NCBI GenBank assembly: GCA_039000515.1
Contig: JBCFYV010011172.1
Coordinates: 73,543,941-73,607,940, forward strand
Length of the DNA: 64,000 nucleotides
Source of the DNA: Timema cristinae
Taxonomy: Eukaryota; Arthropoda; Insecta; Phasmatodea; Timematidae
Direction of reading: 5' to 3'
Of this stretch, positions 21,870 through 31,489 are shown one piece after another. Both the position numbers and the translations under genes were made by a program. Below the pieces are notes generated by a model. The model did no database searches, was not told the DNA's origin, and worked only from the letters and a program-made list of their open reading frames with translations. Position 1 is the first letter of the stretch; every line of letters starts with the position of its first letter.

Positions 21870-22383
21870 CGCTGCACCCTTACGGGGTAGACAAGAAATG
21901 TGGTAAAAACAACTTCGTACTTATTATTGATTCCCTCTAACTTTCTCCATGATACTCTATCCTTTTATACTCCCCTCGCTTCCACAACATCCATATAGTC
22001 ATACATGCCCTTTAATTCTTTAATTTTTTTAATCTTTATCTTTTTCAAACATTCTACAACATTTAACCACATACAAAATGGCCCACACCTTCCTTTTGAC
22101 CATTGGATTCACTTTTAAACCGCAATCTTTCAGCATCCATTCATTATGGACAGTCCATACGAGTTTTTTCAAATATTTTTTTAAATATCTCATTCCAATT
22201 GTATTCACCTTTCTCTTGGGTTTCTCCTTATATACACACGCTTCACATCCATACAGCAAAGTTGACGTTAGCACACTTTTATACACTGCCATCTTAGTCT
22301 GTTTCTATACTACCTCATTTTTAGAAATAGTCCTCATACACAAGAATACTCTCCGAGATGCATTCACCTGTCTGAGGTGTTAA
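21870..22383 (-). pseudogene. LINE reverse transcriptase C-terminal remnant
   Basis: The minus strand encodes AVYKSVLTSTLLYGCEA, then KVNTIGMRYLKK, HNEWMLKDCGLK and a degraded tail, the typical post-RT segment of jockey/RTE-type LINEs. It contains in-frame stops. It abuts a plus-strand RT segment at 22385, giving an inverted arrangement. Confidence 0.78.
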
Positions 22384-22384
22384 A

Positions 22385-22740
22385 AGCTTTGAAAGTGTTC
22401 AAGAATGGCTAAGTTGTGGATGTAGATGGGATTGCAAGTGAAATACCAAAGTGTGGAGGTTAGGTACATTTTGCCATATAATTTGAGCTTTTAAATGTAT
22501 GTGTTGTAATTTAAAAAGTCCTAATGATTGGATGAATGCTATCATTGTTCCTTTGTAAAAAGGTAAATGCAGTAAGAGTGACTGTAAGAATCATAATGCG
22601 TGAAAAAACTGAGGACAAGATTTAGGGCGTGCAATGCGGTTTCATGCCAGGTAGAGGATGCATGGACCAGGTATCTGCGCTAAAACAAGTGATTGAGAAA
22701 TAAATGTATGGCATTAAAGAAGACAGAGCTTAAATTGTCG
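22385..22740 (+). pseudogene. LINE reverse transcriptase N-terminal segment, inverted relative to its 3' part
   Basis: The frame reads LKALKVFKNGKVVDVDGIAS, then after decay EKTEDKI, CGFMPGRGCMDQVSALKQV. These are RT fingers and palm motifs that precede the segment at 21870-22383. Several stops. The orientation is opposite to that segment and its 5' end sits at the junction, as expected from twin-priming inversion. Confidence 0.78.
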
Positions 22741-23175
22741 GTATCCGAGCTCAAATGGAGCAACAATGCTTCATATTTCTTCTCAGTGCAATGGATCTCA
22801 TACTGGGCATAATATATTCCCTATCCCAGCAACTTCAATCCCAGAATTTAGATTTGATGGCAGTGGGGTGCCTGATCAAAAACACCATGTAATGATATTG
22901 ATTTAGATCACTCTAAAAAGTCATGGATGAAGGTAATTTTTCTTTAAAGTAACAAATGTAGAGTATTCCTTTATGATTCATCCACGAAGAAACAAGCGCT
23001 TTTCATAAATAATGTGAAAAGGATTTCACCAGTAAAATATATATTTTATACCATTCTTCCTGTTAAAGGAACAACTTCGCAGTATTTGGCAAAGACGCCA
23101 ATTCCCTATACCAATAAGAAGCTAGCTTTTACAACACCTGTCACCAGGACTCTTTCTATTAGTTAGTTTTTACAC

Positions 23176-23506
23176 TGTTGACGAAGGGAGCATGAGGTAA
23201 GGGGTATGTCATATATAAGCCGTTGTGCGTATGATTAAGAGCAGTCACACACAGCCACATGCACAATCCGCACACACACAAGTCGCTCTAGCACCCAAAA
23301 TCACAGAATCAACGCAGTTAGGCACTCACTGGGACAACACTTGCTCTCGCAGTCACAGTCTAACACAGAATACAATAATTTACGTTAATATCACAAGTGT
23401 GCATTGATATAAAGCATTTAATTGGAGTATGTATAAGTAATCAACAGATGTCATTTGAATAAACCGTGTGTGAATAAACAGCCATCAACAGTTCTATTCC
23501 TTACAA
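23176..23506 (+). repeat. Candidate solo LTR or LTR fragment
   Basis: It runs from TGTTGACGAAGG to ATTCCTTACA (TG...CA), with a TATA-like CATATATAAG about 40 bp in and two AATAAA-like sites near the end (23455-23485). The segment after it contains two related GCTCGACCA(C/T)GGAGC blocks (23533 and 23594). No target-site duplication was found. Confidence 0.4.
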
Positions 23507-23699
23507 TTATTAATCATACCGATTTAATTAGTGCTCGACCACGGAGCAATTAACAGGTAGTTAAACGGTATCTGTTCCGTACAGTGATGATAGGCGCTCG
23601 ACCATGGAGCTATAGACAACCTAAATACCATCACAGCAATATTATATCAGGGAATTAATCCGTAGTGTTTTAACCAAAGAAGTGTTGGTCTAGTTAAGA

Positions 23700-24385
23700 A
23701 GCGACGAGACATATGAAGAATTAGTGGAAAGGGCAAAAACACTGGCCAACAACAGCAAAATAGAATGGGCTGTGACAAAAAGACAAATGACTGTGGCGTC
23801 ATATCTAGCAGATATCATAGTCCTCACTTCGGCGGACAAACTGAAAGAAACACTAAGTCCATATATTTTAATATACTGGATAAAATTAAGAATGAGTTCA
23901 ATCGCCGATTATTGGAGGATCAGGATATTATGAAAGCAATGCGTGCGCTTCAAAAAGGAGAAGTTACTTTCTTGGATGGTGAAGTATTAAACCCTCTAAT
24001 AACTAAATAAATATCAGACTTTTCCAAATGTTGATCTGTTGGAAAAGCAGCTTCCCCTAGGAAGAAGCTTTCTTCATCTTATCAGTGATTCAACCTCTCT
24101 TGTGAATACTTACAGAACCTAGGTAAGCTTCCATTGGAATATTCAGAAGTAATTTATCTGTTAAATTTTTTTTCTCGCATTGCTGATCACCATTGCCTCT
24201 AACGAACAATTTTTTCTGTTTTAAAGAGGGTAAAGAACTATCTCCGGTCGACAACTTCCAATGATCGACTCGCCTTTTTAATGATTTTATTTGTGGAGCG
24301 GAAAGAGGTTAAGAAAATCTCTCTTGATGAGCTAGTTAATGAGTTTGATAAAACTAAACCAAGACGCTACCCTTTGATACATTAA
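23700..24385 (+). pseudogene. Decayed hAT (ZMYM1-like) transposase
   Basis: Segments resemble the C-terminal half of ZMYM1-like hAT transposases: ERAKTLANNSKIEWAVTKRQ (23727-23786), YFNILDKIKNEFNRRLLEDQ in the next frame (23864-23923), and near the end KNYLRSTTSNDRLAF with DELVNEFDKTKPRR (24233-24375) before a stop. Frameshifts and internal stops make it non-functional. It ends about 15 bp before the left arm of the large palindrome. Confidence 0.7.
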
Positions 24386-24832
24386 TTAGTTTTACCTGCC
24401 GATAGTGACTTTGATATTTGTAGTGCTACATTTAAAGTTAACTAAAATACCAAGAACTTAAAACAAATTGAATGTTATTAGTGTTAATAATACAATATTT
24501 ACAACACGTAAGTAATTTCAAATTTTTTTAAACGGTTTTTTAAGTGTAATCAAATCAGTTATTTTTATTTATTGGTGTGGATTTTAAATATTTATTAATA
24601 TTTTAATATTCCCAAACGTAATATTATGATTTCTAACAATATTTATTTAAAAAGGACTTAATTTGTTTTCCATAAAGTTTTGTGAATGTTAAGCCATGTT
24701 CTCACGTGTCATTTTCAGTGATTCACTGAAGATTAATACAAAATAAACTTCAGATTACTCATTTCAGTAGACTGAATTATTATTTCACGCTTTCACTAAA
24801 AGTTGAAAGGAGTTATACTTTTATTCATTGTT

Positions 24833-25554
24833 GAAGTTATACTTCTTTAGGCGCGTTATGAAAAAATGATGAGAGTGAAATTTTAAGATGCGCGCGCATC
24901 ACTGTAACACAAAAGTAACAGGTTGAAGGTAAACCGCTCACTAAGTCTCGAAAAAAAAAAATCTACCAACAAAATAGAAATAGAACCTCTGTTAGTCGAG
25001 CATGTTGGTACGCTCATAGAGAAATGTATACTATGTTATTCCTTTCTCTATGGTACGCTCGTCGCCTCTGATCACTGTTTTCATATATATAATATTTATC
25101 CACATGTTTCTAGTTTCTACATTCACAACACGTGTTTTAGTTTCATACAAGAGCGAATTATATATGTGCTAATAAATTATATTCAGTAGTGATTTAAATT
25201 GAATATTTTGATTAATATTATTTACTATTCGTAAATATTAGTGAAAAAAATTGTGCTTATTGACTTTTTTAAGTGCTCCAATATAATTGAGGTTAACTAT
25301 ACGTATGCATTATTTATTGATATAAATTAAAATAATTAATACTAAATATTATTGAATTATTATTGTTAAATATTTATTATTGGTTATTTAATACTTACAA
25401 AATAAAGAAATAAAATTAATAAAACATTAAATAAAAAATTTGTGATAAAAATTTAAATCGAACATCAAATTAAAATATTAATTTTTAATATTTATTATTA
25501 AATTGAATAAATAATAAATATTTATATTTAATAATGCCAAAGAAGTATAACTTC
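24833..25554. mobile_element. MITE-like insert in the left arm of the fold-back
   Basis: It is bounded by an exact 16-bp inverted repeat: GAAGTTATACTTCTTT at 24833-24848 and AAAGAAGTATAACTTC at 25539-25554. Each end is itself nearly palindromic. It is absent from the matching position of the right arm, so it inserted after the palindrome formed. No clear duplication at the borders; the missing segment continues about 37 bp beyond the right repeat, so the true edge is uncertain. Confidence 0.65.
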
Positions 25555-26142
25555 TCACGCGCGTACATAAGTACACACACCCATTTTTTAAAATTATCAT
25601 CATTATTGAAAAATGGAAACAAAATGAACCGTGTGAACACGTACAAGAATTGATTAATTAATTTCTATCTAAATGTAAGGATTTATTTATGTATTTACAG
25701 ACAATGTGTTGCTATAAGATTTCTAAAAAATTGTATTTAAGTGGCGAGACGAACAAACCGACCCATTTTTGGACTGTTACAGACAATTTGAATGTCTATG
25801 GAATATAAATAATGATTTGTATAAAATAATACAACACGGGGCGCCATTTTAGTAAATTAAACAGTAGTTAATTATTCTCAAAATGATTACTATGATAAAT
25901 ATCACATGTGAAAAAATTCCTTTAATTTTTATTTTCATTAAAAATGAATCACTTGAAATTATTCATTGAAAGAGAGACGTGAGAACACAACTTTAAATGC
26001 TGTCTAGTATACTGAGTGACGTCACATACTCAACCAATCAGATCAATATAAAGAGAATAGAAGATAACGCCAGTTGGAGAAAGAAATCAGATTGGCTGAA
26101 CTTGTGACGTCTCTCGTCACTCAGTACACTAGCCAGCGCTTA

Positions 26143-26697
26143 AAGCCATGTTTTCACGTGTCTTTTTCAGTGAATAATTTAAAGTGATTCATTTTTAATG
26201 AAAATAAAAATTAAATTAATTTGTTCACATGTGTCATTTATCATAATTATTATGTTGAGAATGGTCAACTACCGTATCATTTATTAAAATGGCAGCACGT
26301 TCTGTTTAATTTTATACAAATCACCACTTCTTTTCCTCATACATTCATTTTGTCTGTAACAGTCTAAAAATAGGTCCGTTTGTTCGTCTACCACTTAAAT
26401 ATATTTTTTGAGAAATCTTATAACAACACAATGTCTGTGAATATCTAAATAAATCTTTTCAGTTAAATAAAAACGAATTCATTAATATTTGTACATGTTC
26501 ACACGGTTAATATTTTTTTTTTCATTTTTCAATAATGATAATTAACAATGAAGAAAAGTAGAACTCCATTTTCACTTTTAATGAAAGCGTGAAATAATAA
26601 TAATAATTCAGTCTAATGAAATGAGTAGTTGAACGTTCGTTTTGTATGAATTGTCAGGGAATAATTGAAAATGACACGTGAGAACACTGCTAAACAT
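26143..26697. repeat. Inner inverted-repeat module of the fold-back, right arm
   Basis: It is bounded by related inverted repeats TTTTCACGTGTCTTTTTCAG (from 26155) and, read inward from 26697, TTCTCACGTGTCATTTTCA. TTAA at the left edge and TAAA at the right suggest a TTAA-type target. The left arm holds the mirror module (about 24693-26001, bearing the insert). Confidence 0.6.
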
Positions 26698-27464
26698 TCA
26701 CAAAGCTTTATGGAAGACAAATTAAGTCCTTTCTAAATAATTGTTGTTATAAATCGTAATATCACGTTTGGGAATATTAAACATATTAATACATATTCTG
26801 AAAATTGAGAGATGCTAGCCTCACTAAAATGCATACATGATAGCTTCGGCTATCTGATTCATTAATATTAATTCATATTTAAAATCCACCCCAATAAATT
26901 GTAAAAACTGAATAAATTACACTTAACCTATTAAAATATATTTAAAATTACATGTTGGAACTATTATTGTATTTACACTGGCATCATTCTATGTGTTTTG
27001 AAGTTCTTGACATTTTAGTTAAATTTCCTTTTAGCAACAAAAATTTCAAAGTGACTATCGACAAATGGAACATATTCGAGTAAAATTTGTATTATTTGTG
27101 TTTTTCCTTTTACATTTGAACTTCCATGTGCGGGAAATTTCTGGATCCTTAGGAATGGAGTAAAAATATATTATTATTAGTTTATTACCCTCGCAATTTC
27201 ATTGATTATTTACACAGAATGCAACACCACAGATTGGCATTTTTTTTATCTCTGTTTAAAAACACACATAACTCAAATTGAAGAACGTACGCAAATAAAT
27301 CAGCAAAAAGCCTAAAAGTCTGATTGTTCAACAATGAGTTGTATCCTATATATTATATTATATTATATTATATTAGAGAAAAACTATGATAAAATAATAA
27401 ACAGTGTGATAAGAACAATACAACTACATACAGTTAGCATTCATATTTAGTATTATAATTAGTA

Positions 27465-27520
27465 CTATTAAATAAGCATATAACCCAAATGGGTAGTAAG
27501 ATGCAGTGCTAAATACTATT
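27465..27520 (+). repeat. SINE 3' tail fragment
   Basis: CATATAACCCAAATGGGTAG then TAAGATGCAGTGCTAA matches the shared SINE tail, followed by ACTATTACTATT; the rest of the element is missing. Confidence 0.65.
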
Positions 27521-27779
27521 ACTATTAAATAAATGTAGTAAATAAAATATGTAAATCATTAATTAGAACATTATTCCTGTATTTTATAGTAGCCTATTAA
27601 AACAGATACTTGAGCGGTAAACATAATAAATTAACAAATTATTATGAAAAAAACACTACCAGGCAAATAAATAGCTTATTATTAAGATAAATGAAAGGAC
27701 CGTCCGAAGCACGACATACTACTAACTGCTGTGTACTGGGTGACTTTGTTTCGTGTTAAAGTACCCAATGACATCATAA

Positions 27780-27875
27780 AATTATTTCAAATGGCGCTAC
27801 CTATCTATTATCTTTACATTGAATTAGGTGTCTTTCTCCAACTGGCGCTACCTTCTATTTTCTTAACATTGGGTC
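27780..27875. repeat. Short tandem duplication containing GGCGCTACC
   Basis: TGGCGCTACCTATCTATTAT and TGGCGCTACCTTCTATTTTC, each followed by CTT(T/A)ACATTG, lie about 51 bp apart. Two diverged units. Confidence 0.6.
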
Positions 27876-30420
27876 CATGTACTGTCGCGGGCGGTCGCAG
27901 TATCGCTCATAGATAAAGGATAGAGACTATAGTGCTGGCAAGTTGCAACACTAAATTTCAGTGTCTTTGGTCTCTGTGGTCTGTTATACTTTATCACTAT
28001 TTAAGTATTTATTCACATTTCCTTTTTACGAAAAAAACATTTATCTGAAAATGAAAAAGGTGTGGCTTTTGTAAAGATGTGTATAAGAAAATATTATACT
28101 TTAACATTCTTCTGAGTACCTTAAGGTAAAAATAGCATAGTATTTGATTATATTTTAATTTAATGTGTTCTGGATTCGACAATATGTTTGTATGCCTTTT
28201 TAATTATGTTACATTAAAATTAACACAAAAATCAACACACTATTAGATATCACCGAATCTACTAATATTAAAATAGGGATTTTATTTGCATAAGCATAAA
28301 CGTATGCTATCATTTTTAATACACATTAAAAACGTACCTAGTGGTTATTTTGCTTGTAGGAATAACTTACAGACTCACCTAACTTGTATAATTATTGTAA
28401 ACAACGAATACTATCCTATACTTGTTGAATTAAACAAAGGCTGTATCCGAATACTCTACTTCACGTACCGTTGACCCTTGACGTTCACTTGATAGTTGCA
28501 TTAGCAATAACGTGATAAAGTGGAGATCCGTCCGAATAGTTGCGAAGTGTGATAATGCACCCCTCACATGCTCTTGAGTCCAAGGACGACAGCAAGTTAC
28601 CGTTGATGGGGTGTTTGATCGGCAATTGTTTAATTTTTCGACTGCTAGAGATATAGCTAGTAGAGTAATGTGATCTTTGATAACATGTTAAATATGCCGG
28701 TTTTATAGTGTTGCAGAGTTGTATTTTGTTGTGTTGTCTTGGATAATTAGGGTAGTTTGTCATGTGCAGTGAAAATAAACCACCACAAATCTGTAAGTAG
28801 CCTACGCTAATTCGGGTTCATTGATAGCGTTTAAAATCGTTTCTAAGATCATTGGTAGGCAGCAACACTTCTGACTCAAGGATGTGAAAAGGATATTTTG
28901 CTGACCAAATAGTTTGTTGCAGTCTTCGATCTCAAGTGCATGTAAAGTGTAAAGTCACCAAGTCAAGTGTACTTAAATATTCGAATACAGCCAAAAACTA
29001 AAACAAAAAACATTTTGAGACGTTCTCAGTGGAACTTAATACACTTTACAAATACCTCAAGCCCCAACTACAGACTCATGTGCGTGCACATTGAAATTAT
29101 AGCACTGATGGCAGCACACTAATTATAAGTTTTGTAGTCAAAATATAATACCAATATAATATATAGGCCCTATTTGATTGTTATTGACCTTCACCCATAT
29201 TTAAAGTAGGTAGCCTATCCTGGACGTTTTCTCACAAAGTTGCTTTAGTTTCTTTTATTGATCATCTGACTGCTTGGCACTTGCATCTTACTGTAGACGA
29301 TTTTCTTTCAAAGAGTTTTATTGGACGAAGCCTCTGACTTTTTCATTGGTTGGCACAGTCGCATGTTTAAGGATATGATCTGTGTAGCCACAGATATAAT
29401 TTCTAAGGACTATGAATACAGAGTCTATTGATAGAGCTTAAGCCTTAAACAATGAGGGGTGGCATGCAAACATATTCCTTTTTTTTTCCAAGGGAAATTG
29501 ATCTAAATGGCAATCGAGCTTACTCCACATGAAGTCACCCAATTTGAGAATATCACTGTCTTAAAATATAATATTTTCTTCATATTTTTTCTCTCTAGTT
29601 ACATAAAAGTTAGAGCTAAACTTTTTTTGTGTGCATAAATGGTAGGCCTACATGGTGAGATTTTGGAGAAAAAAAATGCGTTTCTTGCGAAAAGATTTGC
29701 TTCAATTTGGGTTGTAATTACTTAAAATATTCATAACTTCATTATTGATTAACCAATCTTGTTAATTTTACTGTAAAATGAAGGGTTATGTTTAGTAGGC
29801 CTATTTTAATGTAGGCTATTCACACTCTTTCTAGACAAATATGATTTTTATTATTATATTATACTGGTTTTTATTTTTATTATTTATTTCTCAAATGCTA
29901 AGTTAATCACTTTATGGCATCCAAACCATAAATATAAAAAAAAATATATTTTAAATTTAGTAGCCTACTAGAGTAGTAGCATAACCTTGCTTGGAAAAAA
30001 ATCAATAGGGCCTTTAGTGTTGTTTTAATTAAAGATTAACCTATATATGATTTGTTAGACTACCTAGGCCTATATCAACGGCTGATGTGCTTGTGCTTTA
30101 GCCACTTATATCAAATTAACGCAGCCATTTTGCTAAACCTAATAATTTTTCTTTGGGTAATTTTGATCATTTGTTTTATTTAATTTTTCAAATTTACTGT
30201 GTAATGGTAACAAAAAATAATTTTTTACTCGTTACAGAAAAAAACACACAAAAGTTAATAGAAATCTGAAAGATCAACTATAGCTTCTAACCAATCAATA
30301 TACATCACAGAAACACTCTCAGGATCTACCACTACTGTAGGTCTACAAATACTCACTTTTACCGCACACAGCTTGAAACTTTGCCCATACTTCTCTCCAA
30401 ATCCTGTCTTTTTTTACTAC

Positions 30421-30925
30421 TTTATTTGAACAACAACAAAACAACACAGCTCATAGAAGCTGAATAAAAAGGTTTTCATTAGGTGGGTGAATATTATATC
30501 ATGTTACATAACTGACCATAGAATTAAAGAAATGAATATTAACACTTGATAACTACTGTACTTTACTTTGCAAATAAGAATAGGCCTAAACCATTTGATA
30601 AACAACAAATCAAGGAGATGCAAACATATTCTAATAATTTATTTTATCAGCCTAGTACATTAGATTGGTCAAACACAACAAAACACACTTCTGCACTCCT
30701 ATTCAATGAAATATTTGGCACTGAACAACTGTTAATTTTTGACATTTCAACTGCACTTCTGTGCGAGAGCAGACCCAAACCATTCTATCAACCATACCGA
30801 GCTCCGCTCATGCTCCAATCTTCCTCTGGCATTTTACATTCATGACATCACCAGAACTCGAAGGGCTATATATATCAGAACACACTTATAACACTACCCT
30901 CAAACCTGTGACATAGATGATACAC
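30421..30925 (-). repeat. Candidate 3' LTR of a minus-strand Ty3/gypsy element
   Basis: Read on the minus strand, a purine tract (AAGGGGGGAG, complement near 30926-30936) is followed by TGTGTATCATC, the expected polypurine tract plus LTR start. Part of it (30421-30730) recurs as a diverged direct repeat at 37565-37815, about 7 kb away and on the far side of the pol remnant, as expected for an LTR pair. The outer end is not defined. Confidence 0.5.
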
Positions 30926-31134
30926 ACTCCCCCCTTAAAAAATCTAAATAGGCCTATACAAAAGGGTACTAAATATACTTACATCTATGTAAATATGCAA
31001 AGTAAAAAAATTACACATACATACGGATATGTATGGTGACCACTGAAACCCAGACTACGAATACATATTATCATGGTAACTTACAAATTACACATCCAAT
31101 TCCTCCGTACTCATCGCTGGTCTGTCACAAACTA

Positions 31135-31379
31135 CAGTAACCTCATGGCTTCTTTGGTGCTGACTGATAGCTCACAGCTGACTTCTGACAGTCAACAACA
31201 GTCAACATTTAGGTATATACCTAAATTTTGACTGTCAGAAGTGACAGCTGCTAAACACATGTTTTTGTAGATCAAATGGTTTGGTGTAGGGATACAAACT
31301 TTGGTCTGGTAACTTTTCAAAGTTGTCAGCTATCGGCTGTGAGCTGTCAGTCAGCACCAAAGAAGCCATGAGGCTACTC
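31135..31379. mobile_element. hAT-like MITE inserted in the gypsy remnant
   Basis: A 245-bp element whose ends are inverted repeats of about 45 bp (CAGTAACCTCATGGCTTCTT at the left; the right end mirrors it, ending GAGGCTACTC). A further inner palindrome, TTTAGGTATATACCTAAA, lies at 31210-31227, close to an inner repeat of TGACTGTCAGAAGTGACAGC type. AAACTA flanks at 31129-31134 and 31381-31386. Confidence 0.82.
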
Positions 31380-31489
31380 TAAACTAGGCTAAATAAAACA
31401 TTCCAAGATTACAAAAGCCACCCACACAACACACTTTAACTCACTAGAAAGAGGAACATCCTACACCTCCTTTCAAACCTACTGGACCC

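Larger units (their letters stand above)
24400..27060. mobile_element. Large fold-back palindrome (arms about 0.9-1 kb, centre near 26072)
   Basis: The left arm read forward matches the right arm read on the opposite strand along its length. Matched blocks include CGATAGTGACTTTGA/CGATAGTCACTTTGA at the outer ends, ATTAATATTTTAATATTCCC/ATTAATATGTTTAATATTCC, AAAGGACTTAATTTGT, TTCTCACGTGTCATTTTCA, ACCGTGTGAACACGTACAA/ACCGTGTGAACATGTACAA, and a core with CCAATCAGAT and ATCAGATTGG. The left arm carries an extra ~760 bp (24833 to about 25591) absent from the right arm. The layout fits a fold-back element or an inverted duplication; family not recognised. There is no coding sequence inside. Confidence 0.85.
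27061..30420. other. No gene seen; AT-rich with small repeats
   Basis: Contains a (TATAT) run near 27346-27373, a SINE tail at 27465-27520 and a short duplication at 27780-27875. From about 29160 to 31000 the palindrome AGGCCTA recurs often. Open frames (27731-27916, 28485-28763) lack recognisable domains. Confidence 0.5.

Noticed and set aside
22078..22383. 101-residue plus-strand open frame
   Set aside because: It is the antisense shadow of the LINE RT remnant encoded on the minus strand.
24833..24848. loxP-like palindromic ends (GAAGTTATACTTC)
   Set aside because: Only a partial, likely chance similarity to loxP arms; no spacer or recombinase context, and this is an animal genome.
28485..28763. 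92-residue minus-strand open frame
   Set aside because: No family resemblance; composition is like surrounding non-coding DNA.
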